From the NCBI GenBank assembly GCA_012719135.1, contig JAAYAW010000016.1:1-64000 (forward strand): DNA of 64,000 nucleotides. Direction: 5' to 3'. The translations under genes were made by a program, and so were the position numbers. This DNA comes from Chloroflexota bacterium (GTDB lineage Bacteria; Chloroflexota; Anaerolineae; UBA1429). The notes under the pieces are model-generated. The model did not search any database and was not told where the DNA came from. It was given only the letters and a program-made list of their open reading frames with translations. Below are positions 9,624-18,672 of this stretch, piece after piece. How positions within the stretch are numbered: position 1 is the first letter of the stretch; every line of letters begins with the position of its first letter.

Positions 9624-10394
9624 TCAGAGGATTTGAACATCCTGGTCCTCCTCTTGCGCACTCGCGACATAGGCATCCAGAACCTCTCCGCACTCACCGT
9701 CCATCATCATCCGGCCTCGATCCAGCCAAACGGCACGCTGACACAGAGACTGTACGGCATCGAGATCATGCGAGACGAATACGATCGTCACCCCCTCCTG
9801 CATGATCTCGTGAATCTTGTGCAGGCATTTTACCTGGAACGCGGGGTCTCCGACGGCGAGCACCTCATCCACCAGCAGTATGTCCGCATCCACGCTCACT
9901 GCGATGGAGAACGCCAGGCGCATCGCCATGCCGGAGGAGTAGAACTTGAGTTGGACGTCGATGAACCTCTCAAGCTCAGAGAAAGCGACGATCTCGTCAA
10001 ACCGGCGCTCGATATCCCTCTTCTTGAGGCCCATGAGGGCGCCATTCAGGTAGACGTTGTCTCGCCCGCTCAGCTCAGGATGGAACCCCGCCCCGAGTTC
10101 GAGAAGGCCCGAGACCCGCCCTCGCACGTCGACCGTCCCGCGAGTAGGCGTGAGGATCCGGGTCATCAGCTTCAGAGAGGTGCTCTTGCCCGAGCCGTTG
10201 TTGCCCACAATCGCCACCGTCTCGCCGCCCTTTATGTCGAAGGACAGGTCGTTCACCGCCCAGTATGACTCGCGTGGCAGATGCCGGCCCTGCCGCTGAA
10301 GCATGCGCAGCATCAGATCCTGGAAGGATCGTGCGCGGTCATGCTGGACGGTAAACCGCTTGGATACGTGCGAAAAGGAGAGTCCCGTCGTCAT
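9624..10394 (-). CDS. ABC polysaccharide exporter ATPase (Wzt/KpsT-like, no C-terminal carbohydrate-binding domain)
   Basis: Walker A GNNGSGKST, LELGAGFHPELSGRDNVYLNG, Walker B ADILLVDEVLAVGD, total 256 aa. Confidence 0.95.
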   Translation of the reverse strand: MTTGLSFSHVSKRFTVQHDRARSFQDLMLRMLQRQGRHLPRESYWAVNDLSFDIKGGETVAIVGNNGSGKSTSLKLMTRILTPTRGTVDVRGRVSGLLELGAGFHPELSGRDNVYLNGALMGLKKRDIERRFDEIVAFSELERFIDVQLKFYSSGMAMRLAFSIAVSVDADILLVDEVLAVGDPAFQVKCLHKIHEIMQEGVTIVFVSHDLDAVQSLCQRAVWLDRGRMMMDGECGEVLDAYVASAQEEDQDVQIL

Positions 10395-10403
10395 GTGCGT
10401 ATG

Positions 10404-11903
10404 CTATTCCTCGTATGTGCGTTTCTCACTTGGCCGCTGGGCACTTTCGGAACACGGCACACGGCTCCCCGGTGGCAAGTCCTCTCCAGCCACCTCGGCC
10501 CGCAACAGAGTCTTGAGGGCCTCGATCAGCGCGGCCTGTTCGGCGGCAACGGTCTCCAGGCGCTCAATGCGCTCCAGCGTCGACAGATTGTAGAGTACCT
10601 GCCGCTCAACGATCCGATCCAGGTAAGCCTCTTTGACGTGCGTGGTCATGTTCTCCCGGACCCACTCGATGAGGCGTCCGATCGCAGGCACGCGCGATCT
10701 TGCCCGATACTCTCGCAGCGCGACGTCCGCCCGCAATCTCCACGGATCAGCCGGCTCGCCCTCTGTATCCGGCCTCGCTCCTCCAGCGAGAAGCGACTGT
10801 ATCATATCCAGTGTGTCCGCCGCAAAGACCTCCGGCGAAAAGAGCGCCGCGCGTTTCCGCCCGCGGTCGCGAAAGATGGCCGCCCGTTCCGGGTCCTCAT
10901 AGAGGGCACTCAATTGCTCCGCGAGGCTTTCGGCAGACCCGGCCTTGAAGAGCAGACCGGCGGGCTCACCAGCCTCCGCGCCCATGACGTACGGCATGGC
11001 CGCGATGTCGCTGGCGATCGCCAGAGTCCCGGCGGCCATCGCCTCCACCAGAGGCACGCCAAACCCCTCGTGGTCGCTGGGAAGCACGAGGCACTCTGCC
11101 AAGCGGTAGTACGGCTCGATGCGAGGCACTTTACCCACCATGAGCACACGGTCGTCGAGCCCCAGGCTGTGCACCTGCGCCCTGAGCTGTGCCGCATATT
11201 CTCCGTAAGCGGGAGAAGAGCGATCATCGCCCACCACAAGAAGCATCGTGTCCGGCAGGCGCTCTCGCAGCAGATGCAGCGCAGATATCAGGAGATCGAT
11301 GCGCTTGTTCCCTGCCAGACGCCCCACATACAGTACGACTCTGCGGTCCCCCAAGCCCAGCTGCCCGCGCAGTGCGAGCGCCTCCTGATCGAGTGCAGGC
11401 GACTGGAGGGAGCGCGTGCTGACAGAGAGCCCGATGACGCGCGTACGATCCTGCAGTCCGCCCTGATGCGACCACAGCTCTCTCGCGCCAAAAGGGCTAT
11501 CCGCCACGACAAGGTCCGCGTAGCGCGAAAGCTCACAACCGTACACCGATCGCTCCAGAGCGTCCAGATCAGTGCGGGTCCCCCAGGTCTCCGGTGGGGT
11601 TACGCCATGGTACCAAAAGACCTTCTTGCCCGGGAGATGGCGGAAACGCTCGGCGAGCGGGTACCATCCCGAGTACTCCAAAATGTACGCATCGGAGGCT
11701 GGCAGGGGATCGCCGGGCCGAACGCGGCTGCTGATGGCCCTTATCCCCTTATCCCTCCGCGTAAAGAGCGTTCCATAGCACACACGCAACTGGTGGCCCG
11801 CCCGCTGAAGCGCACGAGCCACGTCGCACGTGTGCTTCCCGGTTGCGTCGCCCGCGAGTACGGAGTGGACCAGTATCGTAACGCGCGGACCGCGCTGGCT
11901 CAT
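10404..11903 (-). CDS. Glycosyltransferase family GT4 with C-terminal coiled-coil tail
   Basis: VVLYVGRLAGNKRIDLLISAL, PSDHEGFGVPLVEAMAAGTLAIASD; tail REYRARSRVPAIGRLIEWVRENMTTHVKEAYLDRIVERQVLYN. Confidence 0.92.
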   Translation of the reverse strand: MSQRGPRVTILVHSVLAGDATGKHTCDVARALQRAGHQLRVCYGTLFTRRDKGIRAISSRVRPGDPLPASDAYILEYSGWYPLAERFRHLPGKKVFWYHGVTPPETWGTRTDLDALERSVYGCELSRYADLVVADSPFGARELWSHQGGLQDRTRVIGLSVSTRSLQSPALDQEALALRGQLGLGDRRVVLYVGRLAGNKRIDLLISALHLLRERLPDTMLLVVGDDRSSPAYGEYAAQLRAQVHSLGLDDRVLMVGKVPRIEPYYRLAECLVLPSDHEGFGVPLVEAMAAGTLAIASDIAAMPYVMGAEAGEPAGLLFKAGSAESLAEQLSALYEDPERAAIFRDRGRKRAALFSPEVFAADTLDMIQSLLAGGARPDTEGEPADPWRLRADVALREYRARSRVPAIGRLIEWVRENMTTHVKEAYLDRIVERQVLYNLSTLERIERLETVAAEQAALIEALKTLLRAEVAGEDLPPGSRVPCSESAQRPSEKRTYEE

Positions 11904-13366
11904 GCCTCACCTGCTCCACTGGGAGGCTCGGCGGCGTCGACAGAACGACGGCTTGGACGCTCGATCTCCTCCTGAAACCGCGCGAGCTCCTCAGCCTGGC
12001 TGGAGATCGCTTCCTCCAGGCGAAGCAATCGCTTGGTCATGGACATGTTGTAGAGCACCTGCCGCTCGACGATTGAATCGAGATAGGGCTCTTTGATGTG
12101 CGAGGTGAGTTGAACGCGCAACCACGCGATAAACGGCCCGATCAGCGGCACGCGTGACCGGACCCGGTACTCGCGCAGGGACACGTCTGCCCGCGAAAAG
12201 ACCTGTTCGGGAGGTCGCGACGGCCGCCTAAGGATCGGTCCCATTGCGAGAACCTCCCGCACCAGTCCCACGGTCGCATCGCCAAAGGCTTGAAGCCCAT
12301 AACGCCCCACACGCTCGCGCCCGATCCGGCGCAGCTCGGAGGCCAGGCGAGGGTCAGTCAGTATCGAGTCGATCGCCCTGGCCAGGGACTCCTCGGAACC
12401 CCTCTCGAACAGCAGGCCAGCCGGCGATTCCGTATCCGCACCGATGACCCAGGGCATGGCACCTGCGTCGCTGGCAACAGCCGGGACCCCGGCCGCCATC
12501 GCCTCGATCAGCGGAAGGCCAAATCCCTCATGCTCACTGGTAAGCACAAGGACATCGGCGAGATGATAATAGGGCTCCACACGCGGCACCTTCCCAAGAA
12601 ACCGGACGTGATCCTCCAGGTGCAGTTCCCGCACCTGCGCCCTGATCTCCTCCGCGTACGCCACATACGCGGGCGCGGAGCGATCGTCTCCAATCACCAG
12701 GAGCAGGATGTCCTTGTGCCGGGCGGTGAGCCGAGCAAGAGCCGACACCAGGAGATCCAAACGCTTGTTAGCGGCCAGGCGACCTACACTGAGAAGGACG
12801 CGCCGATTGGTCGCCCCCAGCTGAGTGCGCAGATCCTCGAGATCGTGCTCCGAGGGCCGCTCGGAAAAAGACTGATAGTCCACGGCATTGGCGATCACGC
12901 GAACCCGACCCGTCAGGTCTCTTTCGTGATCAGAGAGTTCAGCCGCGCCAAAGGGACTGCAGGCCACCACAGCATCGGCATAGTGAGCCAATCCTATGCC
13001 GAGGACCGCTCTCTCCTGGTGCCGGCGATCCGCATCGCTCTCCCAGAACTCAGTAGGGGTCACACCGTGATACCAAAAGATGCTCCTTGCCGGATAGGAT
13101 CGCAGATGCTCGGCCAGCGGAAACCAACTCGCGTACTCTACGAGATAGAGGTCCGCCTGCGGAAGCGGATCTCCCGGCACGACCCTGACGCTGATGGCCC
13201 GGATATCCGGTTCCTCACGCGTATACACGCCGCTGTAACAGACTTGGACCGGGTAACCGGCGCGCATGAGGCTTTGGGCGATATCAACGATGTGCCTGCT
13301 GACGGCATCCCCTGCCAGCACCGAGGAGGCCAGGATCGCCACGCTTTGCCTGACGGTCATAGTCAT
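11900..13366 (-). CDS. Glycosyltransferase family GT4 with C-terminal coiled-coil tail (paralogue of preceding gene)
   Basis: VLLSVGRLAANKRLDLLVSAL, TSEHEGFGLPLIEAMAAGVPAVASD; tail REYRVRSRVPLIGPFIAWLRVQLTSHIKEPYLDSIVERQVLYN; ATG 13366 overlaps the upstream stop. Confidence 0.92.
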   Translation of the reverse strand: MTMTVRQSVAILASSVLAGDAVSRHIVDIAQSLMRAGYPVQVCYSGVYTREEPDIRAISVRVVPGDPLPQADLYLVEYASWFPLAEHLRSYPARSIFWYHGVTPTEFWESDADRRHQERAVLGIGLAHYADAVVACSPFGAAELSDHERDLTGRVRVIANAVDYQSFSERPSEHDLEDLRTQLGATNRRVLLSVGRLAANKRLDLLVSALARLTARHKDILLLVIGDDRSAPAYVAYAEEIRAQVRELHLEDHVRFLGKVPRVEPYYHLADVLVLTSEHEGFGLPLIEAMAAGVPAVASDAGAMPWVIGADTESPAGLLFERGSEESLARAIDSILTDPRLASELRRIGRERVGRYGLQAFGDATVGLVREVLAMGPILRRPSRPPEQVFSRADVSLREYRVRSRVPLIGPFIAWLRVQLTSHIKEPYLDSIVERQVLYNMSMTKRLLRLEEAISSQAEELARFQEEIERPSRRSVDAAEPPSGAGEA

Positions 13367-15915
13367 GGCACCTCCGAAGACAAGGCAAGATACCCTGGCG
13401 GGGATTCCACACTCCACGGTAGCAACCGACCGCGCGCCGTACACACTTGCCCCACTGCAGGCCGCGCTTGGCCGAACAAGCCCCTGGGCTCTGCTCGCGT
13501 GATCTCAGCATAGTCCAGGTGGACCTCCCCTACGCCGGTGGTCCGTAGCCGGAGCGCCAACACCCCCGGCTCTGAGAGAACAAAGCCGAGCGCCACGTCG
13601 CTATACTCTCCCGGGCTCAGATCCTCCAGCTCGATCGGGCGCGAGACCAGGAGCGTGGCGCCATCATCCGTAGCGGCCTCCACCGCGGCCACAGGTCCCG
13701 GCGAGGAGACGGGGCCGGCGACGCGAAGCCGGAACACAGCGGTATACTCCCCGGCCGGCATGCAATTGTAGGGCCCATGGACAAAGAGTCCCGCCTGAAC
13801 GGTGGCGACCGCCAGCCAGTTATCCGCCTCCCGATCCACACGAATGCCCCCAAGGCCCCTCCGCATGGATTCCCCGTCCAGGCGCCATGAGGGACTCCAG
13901 AGTGCGATGCCGAACACGATCACCAGCAAAGCACCTCCTCCCAGGCAGACCAGCCCGAGAAGGCGCGGTGCCACGCGCCGGATGCCAGCGGATGCGGCCC
14001 GGTTATCGAGTGACCGGTACGCCAGATTGACGATCACGCATGCCACCAGGGCCCACGCCAGCATGAGTCCGGTGCCATCGGAAAAGAAGGGCTCGTGAGC
14101 CACCTCGATGGCGTCTATGCAGACAGCGCGGGTCCCGTTGTAGCTGAGGCGAACGGCCAGAGGTTGAGCCTCGCGGTTCTCATAGACCAGACTGTACGAT
14201 CGGTACTCGCCGCCTAGATCATCGCTCGAGACCACCAGAGAGGCGAGGACTGAGGCCGGCGAGTCAGCTCGATCGCTGAGCAGGGCAAGGTCCAGGCGTG
14301 CATCGGCCTGCGCATCTGGCGCAACATCTGACAGCCGGGCGCGCAACTGCACGACGTAACGCCCCGGCAGCGCTTCATGGGTGATGCGGGCCGCGAGAGA
14401 GCCCGATGCGGTTTCCGTAGTCCCGGAGCCAAACAGCGTGGTATAGCCCTGCGAGGCCGCCACATCACTCGCCACCTGGCCCCCGTCCGCCCGCACGCTT
14501 TCGACCCCGGGAAAGTAGAGCACGTCCTCAGGCACAGCCAAACGATCACGCAACTCCGGCGGATACCGGCTATCCTTGTACGTCTTGTGGCTCTCGGCAA
14601 GAGGGAGGACGGCTGCCGGTCGAAAGGATCCGAGGCGAGGAAGTGCCTCATACAACTGAGCGGCCGCAAAGGGACCATTGTAGGCAAGCCAGGGCTGCGC
14701 ATAGATGACGGCGCTGATCCCGACCGATGCCACAATCGCCAGCAGGAGCAGCCCGTGAACAAACACGCTGCGCGATTGCACGGCAACGACTCCGATACCG
14801 ACAGCCAGAAGCGGGAGCGCAACCACCAGGTACCGTGTAGCCGGCTGCCACTGCACCCAGAAGCCAGGCATCACAATGCCAAAGAGGAGGGCTGTGGCCA
14901 GGACGAGCCCCATGGGGTATCCCACAGAAGGCCCCCGCCGGAACAGCCAGGCCAGACCAGGAACGCTGAATAGGTACACCGGCGCATACATCAGCAGCCC
15001 ATTGCGCTGATCCAGCAGCCATCCCAAGGTCGACTTGGCCCAGGCGATCAAGAAGAATCCGCGCTCTTGGCCTGCCGGGCTGCCGTAAAGCGCGAGTGGC
15101 GACCAACTGCCATACATATGCCGCGAATAGAGCAAATACAGACACGCCGAGAGAACACACGGCAGCACGATGGCGGCCATCAGCCTGAGGCGTGCAGGAT
15201 GTGTGCGAGCACGCACCAGGGCAATGCCGACGAGCACCACGGAAATGGGCGCGAACCGGATCACCAGCCAGGGCAAAGCCGCCGCCGCCAGGCCCAGCGA
15301 AAGGAAGGAGAGCGTCCTGTCAGTTGCCTGGTTGAGGATCACCAGCGCGAGCACCACGAGCAGTGCGCCGGGCATCTCCGGGTAGATCATCGTGGCGTAC
15401 ACGGTGAATGGCGGCGTCACGCCAAGGGCGACGGCGCCCAGAACCGCGACGGCACGATTGCCTGTGAGTTGCTGCGCCAGAAGAAAGGTCAGGCCCACCG
15501 CAAGCGCCGACAGCATCGACATCGCCAGGGCCACGCCCGCCCTTTCTGCAAACGCGTAGGGCCAGGCGATGAGCAGCGGCAGGCCGATCATGTGCATGGG
15601 CCTGGAAAGGCCATCCTCGCGGATCTGTGCGTGAGGGCTGATGCCACAGGGCGGCGGGTTATTGGAGAGGTCCAGATCGCCATCGCGCGACAGGCTCTCT
15701 GCCAGCGCGAGATAGTGCGGCTCGTCCCCCGTGGCCGGCCAGTTGCTGACGGTGTAGGGCACCAGGTAACTGTAGGCTACCACGAACAGAACAACGAGAC
15801 CTGCGAACACGCGCCAGTCGCGACGTGTGATCGGGCATATGAGAGACGCCCCCTGGCGGGCGCGTCCATCAGGCGCTGCGGCGAACCGCTCGCAAAGGGC
15901 AGACCATCGACTCAT
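13363..15915 (-). CDS. Large polytopic membrane protein, GT-C (PMT/ArnT)-like, with extracytoplasmic beta-sandwich-like segments
   Basis: N-terminal GDEPHYLALAESLSRDGDLDLSNN and about 10 hydrophobic helices, then two soluble segments separated by further TM helices. Confidence 0.65.
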   Translation of the reverse strand: MSRWSALCERFAAAPDGRARQGASLICPITRRDWRVFAGLVVLFVVAYSYLVPYTVSNWPATGDEPHYLALAESLSRDGDLDLSNNPPPCGISPHAQIREDGLSRPMHMIGLPLLIAWPYAFAERAGVALAMSMLSALAVGLTFLLAQQLTGNRAVAVLGAVALGVTPPFTVYATMIYPEMPGALLVVLALVILNQATDRTLSFLSLGLAAAALPWLVIRFAPISVVLVGIALVRARTHPARLRLMAAIVLPCVLSACLYLLYSRHMYGSWSPLALYGSPAGQERGFFLIAWAKSTLGWLLDQRNGLLMYAPVYLFSVPGLAWLFRRGPSVGYPMGLVLATALLFGIVMPGFWVQWQPATRYLVVALPLLAVGIGVVAVQSRSVFVHGLLLLAIVASVGISAVIYAQPWLAYNGPFAAAQLYEALPRLGSFRPAAVLPLAESHKTYKDSRYPPELRDRLAVPEDVLYFPGVESVRADGGQVASDVAASQGYTTLFGSGTTETASGSLAARITHEALPGRYVVQLRARLSDVAPDAQADARLDLALLSDRADSPASVLASLVVSSDDLGGEYRSYSLVYENREAQPLAVRLSYNGTRAVCIDAIEVAHEPFFSDGTGLMLAWALVACVIVNLAYRSLDNRAASAGIRRVAPRLLGLVCLGGGALLVIVFGIALWSPSWRLDGESMRRGLGGIRVDREADNWLAVATVQAGLFVHGPYNCMPAGEYTAVFRLRVAGPVSSPGPVAAVEAATDDGATLLVSRPIELEDLSPGEYSDVALGFVLSEPGVLALRLRTTGVGEVHLDYAEITRAEPRGLFGQARPAVGQVCTARGRLLPWSVESPPGYLALSSEVP

Positions 15916-16256
15916 TACACCGCCCGGCTAACGATGACCGGCCGTGGTGACAGGAAACCACGCCGTGTGAGGATCGCTCTTTCGCATTCGATGTCAGGCT
16001 GGGGCGTCCGGAAGCCCTGCGAGATCGAGAGCACGCTTCGAGGGGCCCGTGACGGCCACGTATTGTGCCCTGTGCCCACCTCGTGACGCGCATTGGTGCG
16101 CAGAACCACACGATCCCTGACTCCAGATCGGTGGCGGGCCATAGTCTAGCACGGGTGCGGAGCCCACGCAATAGCCGCCGGGGCGCCCCCGCGCGGCCGG
16201 CGAACGCGCACGTCGCCTGGTCGTCCCCGCCCTCGCCCGCCCGAGAGGGAACGTGA

Positions 16257-16262
16257 TATAAT
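16257..16262 (+). promoter_or_regulatory. Putative extended -10 element upstream of the FAD-dependent oxidoreductase
   Basis: TGATATAAT in otherwise GC-rich intergenic DNA; no clear -35. Confidence 0.4.
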
Positions 16263-16432
16263 CCTCAGGGTTTACGCCGATTACGGCATCGCGGCCGTCC
16301 GCCAGCGATCACGTGCCAAGCGAGAGCCGCCCGGCCGCATAACTTGGGGGTCATCGATCCGCGGGCCGCCGGTTTCCCTGAGGCCGCCCCTCTGGTGCGA
16401 ATAGGAGTATCAACATCACATCTGCGTCGACC

Positions 16433-17812
16433 TTGGCCGTCCTCGGAGCTGGCCCTGCCGGCTTGACCGCCGCGCGAGAAGCCGCCCGTTCTGGCTTGCG
16501 CCCGCTGGTACTCGAGTCCCTGCCCGTGGTCGGCGGGCTCTCGCGCACCATTGTCCACGAGGGCTATCGCTTTGACCTGGGTGGGCACCGCTTTCTTACA
16601 CGGATGCCCGAGATTCAGCAGCTCTGGCAAGACACGCTGGGCAACGATCTCTTGACCGTACAGAGGCAATCCCGCATACGGTACCGTGACGGGTACCTCC
16701 GTTACCCACTGGAACTGGCGGATACTCTCCTGGGCGTTGGTCCGATCCAGGGAGCGCTCATGCTGGGAAGCTACGTCAAAGCCGCGCTCGGTCCCGCATC
16801 CGAAGAGGCGACGCTGGAGCAGTGGATGACGCGCCGGTTCGGGAGACGACTCTACGAAGCGTTCTTCCGTGGATACACCGAGAAGGTCTGGGGCATACCC
16901 TGCAGCGAGATACAGGCGGAATGGGCCAGCCAGCGCATACAAAACCTCTCGCTGAAGGATGCCCTGCTTAACGCGGCGGGCTTCCGCCCAGATGCCAAGA
17001 CGCTGAGCGATACCTTCTACTATCCCCGACTGGGCCCGGGCATGATGTGGGAGCGGTTCGCGGAGGATCTTCGCTCACACGGAGGGGACCTTCTCATGGA
17101 CGCCTACGTGACGGAGCTCCATCACGACGGACGTCGCGTGCAGTCCATCGTCTATCGGCATCAGGGCCAGCCTCGAGAGATGAGTGCAGACGCGTTCATC
17201 TCGAGCATGCCGCTGGACGAGCTCTTGCGCTGCCTTCGTCCGGAGCCTCCGGAGAGAATCGTCGAGAGCGCCAGAGGTCTCAGGTACCGCGGGTTCATCA
17301 TCGTACAGCTCGCTGTGGCACGACCGGAGCTGTTTCCTTACCACTGGATCTACGTGCAGACGCCGCAGATCAGGGCGGGACGCGTCCAGAACTTTGGAAA
17401 CTGGAGCCGAGCCCTCCTGCCATCGGAGGATGTATCGAGCGTCGGCGTCGAGTACTTTGCGACGGTTGGAGACGACCTCTGGTCACTGGACGATGAGGCC
17501 CTGTTCCGGCTCGCTTCGTCTGAGATGGAGAGCCTTGGCCTCTTGCAGGCGCGGTGGGTGACCGGCGGCAAGGTGGTTCGCCATCCAAAGGCATATCCCG
17601 TATATGACGGCCAGTACCGGCAGAACGTGGAGCGGATCCGGGATTACCTGGGCCGTTTCGAGAATCTTCAGACGATCGGCAGAGCGGGCATGCACCGCTA
17701 CAACAACCTCGATCATTCCATGTTGACGGGCATCCTGGCGGCACGAAACCTGGCAGGTGAGCATCACGATTTATGGCGGGTCAACGCCGATCATGCTCAG
17801 GCCGTAGGCTGA
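16433..17812 (+). CDS. FAD/NAD(P)-dependent oxidoreductase, UDP-galactopyranose mutase / protoporphyrinogen oxidase-like
   Basis: AVLGAGPAGLTAAREAARSGLRPLVLES, VVGGLSRT, FDLGGHRFLTRMPEI; TTG start tentative. Confidence 0.85.
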   Translation: MAVLGAGPAGLTAAREAARSGLRPLVLESLPVVGGLSRTIVHEGYRFDLGGHRFLTRMPEIQQLWQDTLGNDLLTVQRQSRIRYRDGYLRYPLELADTLLGVGPIQGALMLGSYVKAALGPASEEATLEQWMTRRFGRRLYEAFFRGYTEKVWGIPCSEIQAEWASQRIQNLSLKDALLNAAGFRPDAKTLSDTFYYPRLGPGMMWERFAEDLRSHGGDLLMDAYVTELHHDGRRVQSIVYRHQGQPREMSADAFISSMPLDELLRCLRPEPPERIVESARGLRYRGFIIVQLAVARPELFPYHWIYVQTPQIRAGRVQNFGNWSRALLPSEDVSSVGVEYFATVGDDLWSLDDEALFRLASSEMESLGLLQARWVTGGKVVRHPKAYPVYDGQYRQNVERIRDYLGRFENLQTIGRAGMHRYNNLDHSMLTGILAARNLAGEHHDLWRVNADHAQAVG

Positions 17813-17817
17813 AAGCG

Positions 17818-18672
17818 ATGGCGAGTCAGAGGCTTCGCGGCGGCGCCACAGCCACAGATCATGCTGACGCCCTGGGTGCCGGCTATTGGGACACCGTCTC
17901 GGAATCGATGGATGCTGGCGGGCACTACCTGGATAGATTCCTGGGCGATCTCAAGACCCAGGCATACCTTGGCCTCTTCGCTCGGTGGCTCCCGGTACCT
18001 CCGGTACCGGCCCTGAAGACCGACCTCTTTGAGGAATCGAACGGCGTGGACTCCCTGCTCTGGCGCATCGCATCTCCTCCCGCCAACACCTACGGTATGG
18101 ATCTCTCACCGCAGATGGCTCGCCGGGCGATGGAACAGGAGCCGGAGCCCTATGGCGGCTTTGTATCCGCGGATGCACGGCGCCTGCCTTTCGCCAGCGC
18201 CAGCCTGGGCTTTGTGTTCTCGCCTTCGACGCTCGATCACTTTGAGGATCGCGCGGATCTGGCCGTCAGCCTGCGGGAGATCCTCCGGGTGCTGCGCCCA
18301 GGCGGTGTGCTGTTGATCACACTGGCCAACCGGAGCAACATCGGGGATCCACTTCGACGCCTCGCAATCCGGATGCGGATCGCTCCCTACTATATCGGCG
18401 CATCGTACTCTCCCGCCCAGTTGCGGCGAGAGCTCGAATCCGCCGGCTTTCTCGTGCGGGAGCAATCCGCTCTAGTACACCACCCCAGAATGATGGGCGT
18501 GGCCTGCGCCAGACTGGCAAGCCTCATCCGCTGGCGCTGGCTCACGCGGGCATTCCAGCGAGCACTGCTTGCGATGCAACGGTGTGCGGACACACGCTGG
18601 CGCTACGCCACGGGCTGTTTCGTTGCCGCATTGGCCGCCAAACCACTCCCGGGAGAGATCAGTGAACCCTGA
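17818..18672 (+). CDS. SAM-dependent methyltransferase (Methyltransf_11-like)
   Basis: YGMDLSPQMARRAMEQ, ADARRLPFASASLGFVFSPSTLDHFEDR, LREILRVLRPGGVLLITL. Confidence 0.9.
   Translation: MASQRLRGGATATDHADALGAGYWDTVSESMDAGGHYLDRFLGDLKTQAYLGLFARWLPVPPVPALKTDLFEESNGVDSLLWRIASPPANTYGMDLSPQMARRAMEQEPEPYGGFVSADARRLPFASASLGFVFSPSTLDHFEDRADLAVSLREILRVLRPGGVLLITLANRSNIGDPLRRLAIRMRIAPYYIGASYSPAQLRRELESAGFLVREQSALVHHPRMMGVACARLASLIRWRWLTRAFQRALLAMQRCADTRWRYATGCFVAALAAKPLPGEISEP

Noticed and set aside
10281-11975. 564-aa plus-strand ORF
   Set aside because: Antisense shadow of the GT4 gene 10404-11903; His/Arg/Gln-rich composition with no recognisable motif, caused by high GC.
12290-13513. 407-aa plus-strand ORF
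   Set aside because: Antisense shadow of the second GT4 gene; the minus-strand frame has clear catalytic motifs.
15067-16086. 339-aa plus-strand ORF
   Set aside because: Antisense to the well-supported 850-aa membrane protein; composition typical of a spurious GC-rich frame.
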